From: an uncultured Eggerthellaceae bacterium
GTDB taxonomy: Bacteria; Actinomycetota; Coriobacteriia; Coriobacteriales; Eggerthellaceae
Direction of reading: 5' to 3'
Assembly: GCA_946631805.1 (NCBI GenBank)
Contig: CAMPAJ010000075.1
Coordinates: forward strand, 1 to 7,649
Length of the DNA: 7,649 bases
The stretch's first letter is position 1, and each line of letters begins with the position of its first letter. The translations under genes and the position numbers were made by a program. This document shows, one piece after another, positions 1-6,705 of this stretch. The notes beneath the pieces are model-generated. The model did not search any database. It saw nothing but the letters and a program-made list of their open reading frames with translations, and was not told the DNA's origin.

Positions 1-3000
1 GTGCTGTCTTTGGGCGTGCTATACCACGGGTCGGGATCCTGCGGGTTCAGGCGCCAGTCGTCGTTCGAGAACTCGGTATGGTCGGCGAAATCGATCGTGT
101 ATTGGCTGGAATCCAACACGGTTTCGCTGCCGTCGGCGTGGGTTACCACGATCTCGAACTGCGGGTCGGAGTACAGCGACACCTCGAACTTGGAGTCGCG
201 CGGTGTGCTGTTCTCATAGGTCATGTGGTCGCCCACCTGGGGCAGGTTATCGATGATGATGAAATCTTGGATAGGCTGCTCGGTGGCGAAGAACACGTAG
301 TCCGTGAAGGCGAACAGCGTGCCCTTGGAAGGCAGGTTTATCCAGTTGCGGTCGGGCAGGTACGAAAGTCCCCAGTTATCCGGGTCGTCCAGCTGCTCCA
401 CCTTCTTGTACGAGGTGGTCTGGTAAGAACTTGCGAAGGGAATGGAAACACTGTTGCGCACGGCAGGAAGCCTGTTGCCATCCACGTCGCTTGCCGTTGT
501 GTTGTTACCCTGGGTAACGTCGGCCGGAAGGAACGTCCGATCGAGCGGCGTGATGAAGCAGTTGTTCACCAGCCTGTCCTGAACCTGCGCGCCCGAAGGA
601 TTGTTCACGCGCAGATCCATGGTTACGGTTTCCAGGGGCTCGAGCGCCACGGATCCGTCGTCGAACTGGAACTTGATGGTCTCGGAGCCGTCAGTTTCCG
701 TCTCCAGGCTCACCCACGCCTTTGCACGGGTGTCCCAGTTGGAATAGTCCTGCGTGAGATTGAGCAGGTAAAGCTCGATTCGTACCGGCTCACCATCTTT
801 GACTAAGGTGATGGTGTTGGTTGCGCCCGCCCGCGATGCCTGATATTCAAGCTTCACGCGTTCGGCACCAAGATGATTTGTCCTGTCGGCAATGTTGAGC
901 GAGGCTCGATATTCCGGAGTGGCCACGCCCGACCCGAAGATATTGTTGAAGGTAAGGGTAATGGGGCCGGTGAATTTATACGGTGCAGGAATGGTGTCCT
1001 GCAACACGTAGGTGGGCATGACCTGGTTGCCGCCGTTACCCGCATTCACGCGGTAGCGTATGGTATCGGAGGTGCGGGCCACCACGGGGTTGGTGGTCTC
1101 TACACCCTGGGCATCTATGGTGGAATACACCGACTTGGTAATGCCCGGCACAATCAAGCCACGGCGCACGGTTACATCGGATTTGAGCCACCAGGTGTCG
1201 GTATCCTCACCTTCGAAACCCAGGTTCTCTACGCGATCGTTGCGCGTGGGGTTGAAATCGTTGTCGTGGTCGCAGGTGCCCTCGTTGGGATCGGCGCCGT
1301 CATGCTCATGCGTCCGGACGTCGGCTTCCTCCACCTTCACGCCCGCGCCGGCGTAGTCGCTCACCGGCATGACGATGGTGTTTTCGGACGTATCCGCCGT
1401 ACTCTCAAGCGCGGAATCCACCTTCGCCCAATAACCGAACTCGATCATCTCGCCGGGATCCAGGTAGCACTTCTGGTAATACTCGTCGTATTTGATGTCG
1501 TTGCCTATGCGGGACGACCTGCTGCTCTGCGAGATTTTGAAGGTGATGTACTCGTGTCCATCGGCCTTGGTCTCGGTGGACCAATCCAGCTGCGCGTGCT
1601 TGGGCACGTAAGCACCGCTGGTTTGCGCCACACTGTCGATATAACGAAGGGCATAGGCGTTCTCGGGGCAATAGATGCCCGACGAACTCGAGGCGACGCT
1701 GGGGCCGATCTCTACGGAGGTGGGTGCCCCGCTGTATTGGCTGTCCTCCACATTGCTGCTCGCCTGCTCCATATGAAAGCCCTTGGGCAGCTTGTCCTGG
1801 AAATCGTTCACGTACAGGCGGATATCGCCCATGTTGACCAGCGACACGGTGTAGTACACGTACATATCGTTGGCATACCAGAAGCGCTGGTCGGTGCCGC
1901 GACCCTTTGTCTTCTTGTCGCCCGTGGCATACACGCTCTTCTCCAAGTACGCCTGGATGGGCTCGGAAAGCTCGTGCTGCACATAGGACTGGTACTCGTG
2001 ATAGTGGAAGGTGTTGCGCAGGCGCTGGTTCATGAATTTGGCCGCATAGTTGTTCCACACATCGCCGTCGGGCATGGTGAGTGTGACGTACATGACCGCA
2101 CGGTCCCAGAACCTCACCTTGAAGTCATCGCCCCACTGGATGTATTGCTGATTGGGGTTGGTGTTGCCTTGGTCGTGCGTGTCGGACACGATGGTCCAGT
2201 CGTCGGGATTGGTCCACTCCACATTGCCGGGGTCTTCATAGATATCTATCTGCACGTCGCCGGCGTGGGTACCGTCGCCCTTCTGCCAGGTAAGGCCCGT
2301 GACGGTTTCGGGCAGCTTGTCCCAGATTTCGGGGCCGGTAACCTCCACATACTGGCCCGTAGGCGCGTTGTTGTGCCCCAACACCAGGCGATAGATGGTC
2401 TTCTCGCCCTTGTGGAAATAGGAGAAATCGGCAACGTTCACATCGCTTTGCGGCGTGGCACCGCGTTCGTCGATGACGCGCTTATCGAAGTAGATGGGGC
2501 TCACGCCGTAGCCCACCGGCGCAAGAATGCGATGCCCCTGATGGTCGTTGAGGTAGCCGCAGTTATCCACGCGATACCGCGGCGCCTCGGCGGCACCCGA
2601 CTTATCGATGCTCACCAGCGCGCGATAGCGGATATGGCGGGTTACTTCGTCGCCCGCATAATCGTCCAGGTAGTAGTAGGAGATGGTGGAGAAGCCCTCG
2701 CCGCTGTGGGTGATCACCACGTGGTCGGCGAGGTGTTTATCTTCCGGCTCACCGAACCACACATCCTGGAAGGTGCCTTCCTTATCGAGCATGTAGTACT
2801 CGGTGTCGCCTATGGTATGTGAGCCCAGGCCCTCGGAGGCCAGGTGGGGGTTCAGATCCTTGCGCACCAGGGCCATCTGGATGCCCTGCATGCTGTCCAC
2901 CAGCGGAATGGTGTCGTACTCTTTGCTGCCCGCATGGGTAACGGCAACGGTGTATTCGATTACCGAGTCGTCGTCCAGGATGGTGTCTTTAGGCAGATCT

Positions 3001-5102
3001 TCGTCATCAACCGTGCTGTCCTGCACCAAACGTCCACCCTTGGTGATGGTGGCGTCCTGCTTGATATTGGTGATATCGAAATCGTAGTCGATACGGGTGC
3101 CATCCTGCTTATAGGCGTAGGCGTAGTTGTAGCGCGAACCCTCTTCCAAATTGATGTGATGGAGCTGGTCGCCCTGGGCCACCTGGAAGCTGTCCTTGGC
3201 CCAGGCTCTGAAAGTGTAGATGCGCTCCTCACCGCTCTCGATGGAAGGTTTGGGGTCGTAGAGCCACATAACCTCATAGCGCGTATTGCGCGTAGGCGCA
3301 TAGCCTATACCTTCCAGGCCTTGCTTCAAAGAGGCTGCGTCGGTGAACGTGAAGCTATCCGCATCGGTGGTGGAGCCGTTTGCAACGCAGCGATATATAT
3401 CGCCGTCTTTGTAGAGGTGCAAGGTACAGGTTTTGCGCAGGCCCGTCTCATCGAGCGGCGCATCCCAATACAGGTTGCCATCGGCGGTGTTTTCGGTGTT
3501 CAGGCCGTAATCGGTTTCTCCGTGGTAGTCGGTGGCTTGGGTGGTGGAGGGCAGTTCGTACAGATTGGCCTGCGTAAGCTCTATCTCTTTGCGGGCGTCG
3601 GCATGCTCGGTGGAGGAAAGATGATCGAACATGCCTTCGGGTGTCATGTAGAACTCGGAAGGCAGAATATCGTTCACCTTGTAGAGTTGGGTATAGGGCA
3701 CACTGCCCGTGTTCCAAACCCATATCCTCACAGGCTGCGCGAACTCTTCACCGCGCGTCACGTATTGCGGCGTGCTTTTGATCAGCTCGAGATTGGCCTC
3801 GCGGGCACGCACGGTATCCTCCACCTGCGACTCGTAGGTCTTGTCTTCCGAGTAGCAGTACTCCTCGGTAACCGCAATCTTGTTGGTGATTTGCACGCCA
3901 GTGGTAATGAGGTCGGGATCGGTGGCATCGCCCGTGTACTCCAGCACCTGGTTGCCGATGTAGATCTGCGTATGGGTGTTGGTCATCTCGGTCCAGTTGC
4001 CGGGCTGGGTGGGATTGTTTGCAATGGAGCTGTTAGGCTCTTCCCACGAGATGACAATCTGATCGTTGTCGTCCACCGTTAAGCGGAAGTTCTCGTTTCT
4101 GGTCCACCGAACATCGTTGGTTCCGTGCCAGATGGAAGCGACGCGCTTGTTGCCCACACTAATTAAGGCAACGATGGGATCATGCGTCGCGTTGTTGGTG
4201 TTGATGCCTAGGTCTTCGTCGAACGAATCGTAGCGCACGGTATAGCCGCCATTGCGGATGGCGTTGAGCACATCGGCATCCCAGGCAAAACGATCGCCTA
4301 TCTGCAGAGTATCGGTATAGGTGACGTTTTTCACGTAGTCCTTGCCCATGCCCTCCAGCGTCTCTCCCCCGCGCTGCAGGTCCACGTCGTACACGAGGCC
4401 GCGCACATAGTCGTTGCCGCCATCGCCGTCGCCCAGGAGGTACACCTCGGTGGACGCGCGCTTCTTCTCAGCAGGGAAAAGGTCGGGCTTGGTGGTCCAG
4501 TCGAGCAGTTCCCAATCGCTCTTCTCGGTAACGCCCGTGCCCGTTGCCTGCGCATCTTCGGGGCTCATTACCGTGGCCCAGATTTCGGCCTTGCCGCCCG
4601 GGGTGCCTGGAGACGGGTAGGTTATAAGCGCAGGCACGGTAGCGGTATCGCCGATGCCCGGCTTAGGGAATTCGAGGTAGTACACGTTCGCTTCGTCGGC
4701 CTGGTTGAACGTGAAGTTGTAGGTCTTACCCGCGGTGGTGACGCTTTGAGGGCCCAGAGTGTAGGGCAAGCGATAGCCGCTACTATCGAAACGCATGTAC
4801 ACGCGCACGGTGTAGTCGTTGAGCTGGTTGTCGCGGTTGGAAATCTCTATCTGCGTGCGTGCTTCTTCGCCCGTGTAGTAGGTGTAGGTATTGGCCTCAG
4901 CGGGACGATTCGTCCCGTCGGTCGTGCGCACCGTCACTTCCAAGCCGCCCTCGGTGTGCGAAACGACGATGGGGGTGCCCACGGGCAACGCGCCATCGGC
5001 GGCGTATCCGCCAAGCGGTGACACGAGGACGAGTCCAAGCGCAACAAGAAGTAGGGTGATGATTGCAGGTAAGGTTTTGGCGTACGATGATTTTAGGTTC
5101 AT
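1..5102 (-). CDS. Giant secreted modular surface protein (partial, C-terminus outside window)
   Basis: The frame is open from ATG (5102-5100) to base 1 with no stop: 1700 codons visible, C-terminus missing. The start has an AGGGGA Shine-Dalgarno-like site (5113-5108) five bases upstream and directly begins a signal peptide: MNLK basic end, hydrophobic core about residues 10-30, likely cleavage after GYA (residue 34) or the next Ala. The mature part is acidic, Thr/Tyr/Asn/Asp-rich and low in Cys. Motifs of the kind 'V-x-Y-x-V-x-N-x-G ... V-x-D-x-L-P' recur near residues 440-485, 690-745, 870-935, 1050-1107, 1318-1376 and 1562-1625, with a weaker one near 258-270. Second-half motifs such as LDPGEMIEFGYW (1213-1224) and LEPLETVTMDLRV (1485-1497) also occur. 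This resembles DUF11/isopeptide-type Ig-like modules of Gram-positive adhesins and S-layer-like proteins. The role as an extracellular stalk or adhesin is inferred. A sortase motif or anchor would lie outside the window. Family identity is moderately sure; the gene itself is very sure. Confidence 0.93.
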   Translation of the reverse strand, partial: MNLKSSYAKTLPAIITLLLVALGLVLVSPLGGYAADGALPVGTPIVVSHTEGGLEVTVRTTDGTNRPAEANTYTYYTGEEARTQIEISNRDNQLNDYTVRVYMRFDSSGYRLPYTLGPQSVTTAGKTYNFTFNQADEANVYYLEFPKPGIGDTATVPALITYPSPGTPGGKAEIWATVMSPEDAQATGTGVTEKSDWELLDWTTKPDLFPAEKKRASTEVYLLGDGDGGNDYVRGLVYDVDLQRGGETLEGMGKDYVKNVTYTDTLQIGDRFAWDADVLNAIRNGGYTVRYDSFDEDLGINTNNATHDPIVALISVGNKRVASIWHGTNDVRWTRNENFRLTVDDNDQIVISWEEPNSSIANNPTQPGNWTEMTNTHTQIYIGNQVLEYTGDATDPDLITTGVQITNKIAVTEEYCYSEDKTYESQVEDTVRAREANLELIKSTPQYVTRGEEFAQPVRIWVWNTGSVPYTQLYKVNDILPSEFYMTPEGMFDHLSSTEHADARKEIELTQANLYELPSTTQATDYHGETDYGLNTENTADGNLYWDAPLDETGLRKTCTLHLYKDGDIYRCVANGSTTDADSFTFTDAASLKQGLEGIGYAPTRNTRYEVMWLYDPKPSIESGEERIYTFRAWAKDSFQVAQGDQLHHINLEEGSRYNYAYAYKQDGTRIDYDFDITNIKQDATITKGGRLVQDSTVDDEDLPKDTILDDDSVIEYTVAVTHAGSKEYDTIPLVDSMQGIQMALVRKDLNPHLASEGLGSHTIGDTEYYMLDKEGTFQDVWFGEPEDKHLADHVVITHSGEGFSTISYYYLDDYAGDEVTRHIRYRALVSIDKSGAAEAPRYRVDNCGYLNDHQGHRILAPVGYGVSPIYFDKRVIDERGATPQSDVNVADFSYFHKGEKTIYRLVLGHNNAPTGQYVEVTGPEIWDKLPETVTGLTWQKGDGTHAGDVQIDIYEDPGNVEWTNPDDWTIVSDTHDQGNTNPNQQYIQWGDDFKVRFWDRAVMYVTLTMPDGDVWNNYAAKFMNQRLRNTFHYHEYQSYVQHELSEPIQAYLEKSVYATGDKKTKGRGTDQRFWYANDMYVYYTVSLVNMGDIRLYVNDFQDKLPKGFHMEQASSNVEDSQYSGAPTSVEIGPSVASSSSGIYCPENAYALRYIDSVAQTSGAYVPKHAQLDWSTETKADGHEYITFKISQSSRSSRIGNDIKYDEYYQKCYLDPGEMIEFGYWAKVDSALESTADTSENTIVMPVSDYAGAGVKVEEADVRTHEHDGADPNEGTCDHDNDFNPTRNDRVENLGFEGEDTDTWWLKSDVTVRRGLIVPGITKSVYSTIDAQGVETTNPVVARTSDTIRYRVNAGNGGNQVMPTYVLQDTIPAPYKFTGPITLTFNNIFGSGVATPEYRASLNIADRTNHLGAERVKLEYQASRAGATNTITLVKDGEPVRIELYLLNLTQDYSNWDTRAKAWVSLETETDGSETIKFQFDDGSVALEPLETVTMDLRVNNPSGAQVQDRLVNNCFITPLDRTFLPADVTQGNNTTASDVDGNRLPAVRNSVSIPFASSYQTTSYKKVEQLDDPDNWGLSYLPDRNWINLPSKGTLFAFTDYVFFATEQPIQDFIIIDNLPQVGDHMTYENSTPRDSKFEVSLYSDPQFEIVVTHADGSETVLDSSQYTIDFADHTEFSNDDWRLNPQDPDPWYSTPKDS

Positions 5103-5153
5103 GTTAGTCCCCTATCCCATCAATGTAGTGCAGAATCCCGACGTTATTGCACT

Positions 5154-5173
5154 GTATGCTTTACAAAACATAC
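5154..5173. promoter_or_regulatory. Operator-like imperfect dyad over the -10 of the surface-gene promoter
   Basis: The half-site GTATGcTTTa (5154-5163) faces cAAAaCATAC (5164-5173). Eight of ten base pairs are symmetrical about 5163.5. The element covers the predicted -10 and the predicted transcription start of the minus-strand gene, which is the usual place for a repressor operator. Which protein binds, if any, cannot be told from this window, because no regulator gene is present. Confidence 0.4.
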
Positions 5174-5196
5174 CCCCCTTTCGAACCCCTTGTCAA
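5167..5196 (-). promoter_or_regulatory. Predicted promoter of the giant surface-protein gene
   Basis: On the minus strand a perfect -35 TTGACA (5196-5191) is followed after 18 bp by TATGTT (5172-5167), which matches the -10 consensus at 4 of 6 positions. The predicted transcription start is near 5160, leaving a leader of about 58 bases before the ATG. The spacer contains a run of six G (5178-5173) and a TTCGAA hexamer. The spacing and perfect -35 make this the best sigma-70-type promoter in the intergenic region, but it is a prediction from sequence only. Confidence 0.6.
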
Positions 5197-5243
5197 TGGA
5201 TAATTCGGCCAAAGCCTACTATTTAGGTAGGTTGCGCTCACAA

Positions 5244-5279
5244 TTGCTCTCACGCTGTTCCTAACTGGTAGCTTATAGT
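5244..5279 (+). promoter_or_regulatory. Tentative promoter region for mrp
   Basis: The AT-rich patch upstream of mrp contains TATAGT (5274-5279, 5 of 6 to the -10 consensus) without a good -35. It also contains an extended -10 form TG-G-TAGCTT (5266-5274), 19 bp after TTGCTC (5244-5249). A third candidate, TG-C-TACCAT (5387-5395), lies nearer the gene. The sequence does not decide between them. If the distal candidates are used, the leader carries the direct repeats and palindrome at 5316-5363. If the proximal one is used, those elements lie just upstream of the promoter. Confidence 0.3.
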
Positions 5280-5315
5280 GTTTATACATTACGATACAGC
5301 CTCTCGAGGTGGGGA

Positions 5316-5353
5316 GCGTTGTCGCGCGTGGCGGCGGGGCGTTGTCGCGCGTG
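5316..5353. repeat. Two 15-bp direct repeats upstream of mrp
   Basis: GCGTTGTCGCGCGTG occurs identically at 5316-5330 and 5339-5353, with starts 23 bp apart, about two helical turns. The repeats are noncoding, GC-rich in an otherwise AT-richer intergenic region, and lie about 90-125 bases before the mrp start codon. Spaced direct repeats of this size suit tandem protein binding, but a simple small duplication explains them equally well. Confidence 0.6.
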
Positions 5354-5363
5354 CCGGCACGCG
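5348..5363. promoter_or_regulatory. 16-bp perfect palindrome upstream of mrp
   Basis: CGCGTGCC at 5348-5355 is followed directly by its reverse complement GGCACGCG at 5356-5363, with no mismatch and no spacer. It overlaps the end of the second direct repeat. With no loop it makes a poor RNA hairpin, and no U-tract follows, so it is not a terminator. A dimeric regulator site is the more natural reading, though chance is more likely in such GC-rich sequence. Confidence 0.5.
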
Positions 5364-5430
5364 TTCGTACGCCAACTACGTTGCTGTGCTACCATGGCAT
5401 GCGATACGAGGCAACACCGCTTTGCGAGAA

Positions 5431-5436
5431 AGAAGG
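5431..5436 (+). promoter_or_regulatory. Shine-Dalgarno site that fixes the mrp start
   Basis: AGAAGG ends five bases before ATG 5442. The in-frame ATG at 5394 would add 16 residues (beginning MACDTRQ) but has no ribosome binding site in front of it. The frame is open still further upstream, through the repeats. The start at 5442 is therefore preferred. Confidence 0.75.
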
Positions 5437-5441
5437 TAACC

Positions 5442-6293
5442 ATGGTCGATCAACCGGAATTGACAGAAGAAGAAAAAGAAATGCTGCAACAGGGTTGCCA
5501 TGGCGGCGCCCCCGCAGGTCCCGAAGTCCTCACCCCCAACAAGCGCTCTAGCATCAAGCATGTGATCGGCGTCGTGTCGGGCAAAGGCGGCGTCGGGAAA
5601 AGCCTGGTCACCAGCCTGCTCGCAAGCGAAGCAAACAGGCGTGGCCTGAAGGTGGGCATCATGGATGCCGACGTTACCGGACCGTCCATCCCCAAGGCCT
5701 TCGGATTCACCAACCCGTTGACAGGCGACGAAGACGGCGTGTACCCGGGACAGACGAAAAGCGGCATCAAGCTGATTTCGACCAACCTGATGCTGCCGGC
5801 TGAAGACATGCCCGTGGTATGGCGCGGCCCTGTGGTGTCCGGCGTGGTGAAGCAGTTCTTCAACGAAACGAACTGGGGGGATCTGGATTACCTGTTCGTC
5901 GACATGCCTCCGGGAACGTCCGACGTGCTGCTGACTGTGTTCCAAAGCCTTCCCATCGACGGCATCGTGACGGTTTCCGCCCCGCAGGAGCTGGTCGCCA
6001 TGATCGTGGGCAAGGCCGTTAACATGGCTCGCGACATGAGGGTACCGGTGCTGGGCCTGGTCGAGAACATGGCGTACTTCACCTGCCCCGATTGCGGGTC
6101 GAAGCACTACATCTTCGGCGACCCCCAGGGCGAAGCCGTCGCCAAGCGCTACCAGATTCCCGCCTACGCCACGCTGCCCATGGATCCACAGTTCGCTTCG
6201 CTCGTCGACGCGGGCAAGATCGAGCAGTACGATGTGGAGGGCGCGCTCGACCCGATCATCCAACAGATCGCCGAAGCGACGAAGGAAGCATAG
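5442..6293 (+). CDS. mrp: Mrp/ApbC/NBP35-family iron-sulfur cluster carrier ATPase
   Basis: This 283-residue cytosolic P-loop ATPase belongs to the MinD/Mrp class, whose members assemble and transfer 4Fe-4S clusters to apoproteins. Visible are the deviant Walker A SGKGGVGKS (46-54, signature Lys48 and Lys53), MDADVTGPSIP (74-84), the Mrp-typical VVWRGPVVSG (125-134), the Walker B/switch region FVDMPPGTSD (152-161), and ENMAYFTCPDCG (208-219), whose Cys215-x-x-Cys218 pair is the family's bridging-cluster ligand. The N-terminal MIP18/DUF59 domain of longer bacterial Mrp proteins is absent, and so is the four-Cys ferredoxin-like N-terminus of NBP35. Only one Cys (Cys19 in QQGCHGG) is found before the P-loop. 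The gene is divergent from the surface-protein gene. Its TAG directly abuts the ATG of the next gene, implying one transcript and coupled translation. The family call is very sure; the in vivo client proteins are unknown. Confidence 0.96.
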   Translation: MVDQPELTEEEKEMLQQGCHGGAPAGPEVLTPNKRSSIKHVIGVVSGKGGVGKSLVTSLLASEANRRGLKVGIMDADVTGPSIPKAFGFTNPLTGDEDGVYPGQTKSGIKLISTNLMLPAEDMPVVWRGPVVSGVVKQFFNETNWGDLDYLFVDMPPGTSDVLLTVFQSLPIDGIVTVSAPQELVAMIVGKAVNMARDMRVPVLGLVENMAYFTCPDCGSKHYIFGDPQGEAVAKRYQIPAYATLPMDPQFASLVDAGKIEQYDVEGALDPIIQQIAEATKEA

Positions 6294-6503
6294 ATGCCGG
6301 GCGAAGACGAGCGTTTGGCCGCAGATGTGGACAGCACTTCTGCGAACCGCCTGGACAAAGCCGATTCGACGGCGCAGAAACGCGAACAGAAAGCGGCGCC
6401 CGTGCGTGCCATCAACGAAGACGACGACGGCTACGACCCCTATACGGACTGGCACGATCGACGCGTTTCGGAACCGCTTTTTGAACGCGACCCGTGGAAT
6501 TAA
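6294..6503 (+). CDS. Small acidic protein of unknown function, coupled to mrp
   Basis: This is a 69-residue soluble protein with no membrane segment, no signal peptide and no Cys or His cluster. It starts at the ATG immediately after the mrp TAG (TAGATG) with AAGGA inside the end of mrp (6282-6286) as ribosome binding site, so translation is probably coupled to mrp. It has 18 Asp/Glu against 10 Arg/Lys. The first 40 residues look disordered and Ala/Lys/Asp-rich. The C-terminal half carries an acidic-aromatic patch NEDDDGYDPYTDWHDRR (41-57) and ends in PLFERDPWN. I recognise no family. The distinct C-terminal patch and the tight linkage argue that it is a real gene and perhaps an Mrp partner, but that role is inference. 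It ends 54 bases before the tRNA gene, with no terminator between them. Confidence 0.75.
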   Translation: MPGEDERLAADVDSTSANRLDKADSTAQKREQKAAPVRAINEDDDGYDPYTDWHDRRVSEPLFERDPWN

Positions 6504-6513
6504 TGGAGGACGC

Positions 6514-6541
6514 TTGACCAACGCCGTCATTCTGCTAGTAT
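6514..6541 (+). promoter_or_regulatory. Predicted promoter of tRNA-Ala
   Basis: TTGACC (6514-6519) is followed after 16 bp by TAGTAT (6536-6541). A TG at 6533-6534 makes an extended -10 (TG-C-TAGTAT). The predicted start near 6548 leaves about ten bases of 5' leader before the tRNA, as is common for tRNA genes. It lies just after the stop of the 69-residue gene, so the tRNA can be expressed both from here and by read-through from mrp. Confidence 0.6.
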
Positions 6542-6557
6542 TGTCAACGCACTTTTC

Positions 6558-6633
6558 GGGGCATTAGCTCAGCTGGGAGAGCGCATGGCTGGCAGCCATG
6601 AGGTCAGGGGTTCGAACCCCCTATGCTCCACCA
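6558..6633 (+). tRNA. tRNA-Ala (anticodon GGC)
   Basis: This is a 76-base cloverleaf. The acceptor GGGGCAT (6558-6564) pairs with ATGCTCC and carries the G3-U70 wobble pair that is the identity element of alanine tRNAs. The D stem is GCTC/GAGC, and the anticodon stem CATGG/CCATG has loop CTGGCAG with anticodon GGC at 6591-6593. The variable loop is five bases, and the T stem AGGGG/CCCCT carries the TTCGAAC loop. The discriminator A and CCA end are encoded in the DNA. It reads GCC and GCU alanine codons. Confidence 0.98.
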
Positions 6634-6640
6634 AATTTTT

Positions 6641-6672
6641 CAGGCCTGGAAATCCGGGCCTGTTTCTTTTTT
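6641..6672 (+). terminator. Rho-independent terminator after tRNA-Ala
   Basis: CAGGCCTGG (6641-6649) pairs with CCGGGCCTG (6654-6662) in a nine-pair stem containing one T-G wobble and a four-base AAAT loop, followed by TTTCTTTTTT (6663-6672). A T-rich stretch also precedes the stem. It begins seven bases after the tRNA CCA end and would end both the tRNA transcript and any read-through from the mrp pair. Confidence 0.9.
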
Positions 6673-6705
6673 CGGCACACGGGCGGAACGGGGATTCGGA
6701 CAGGC

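Noticed and set aside
1405..2058. A 217-codon minus-strand frame inside the surface gene, in a shifted register
   Set aside because: It lies in another frame of the real gene, has an Arg/Gln-rich low-information translation, and shows no motif.
873..2822. A 649-codon plus-strand open frame, with similar ones at 78-806 and 2844-4082
   Set aside because: They are exact-register antisense of the signal-peptide-bearing minus-strand gene. Their translations are His/Val/Gly/Ile-rich without domain motifs, and the starts lack ribosome sites.
5126..5150. GTGCA/TGCAC inverted repeat in the leader of the surface gene as a riboswitch or attenuator
   Set aside because: There are five pairs with a 15-base loop and no second structure or terminator. 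The roughly 58-base leader is too short for a known riboswitch.
5215..5231. CCTAC/GTAGG inverted repeat with a seven-base loop between the divergent promoters
   Set aside because: It has only five clean pairs, no U-tract, and is within what chance gives in an AT-rich stretch of this size.
5376..6530. A 384-codon minus-strand frame opposite mrp
   Set aside because: It is the antisense shadow of a gene with every Mrp motif intact, and its sequence is His/Arg/Val-rich with no recognisable domain.
6558..6633. tRNA 3' end as an integration site for a mobile element
   Set aside because: No integrase gene is present in the window, and I see no second copy of the tRNA 3' segment downstream.
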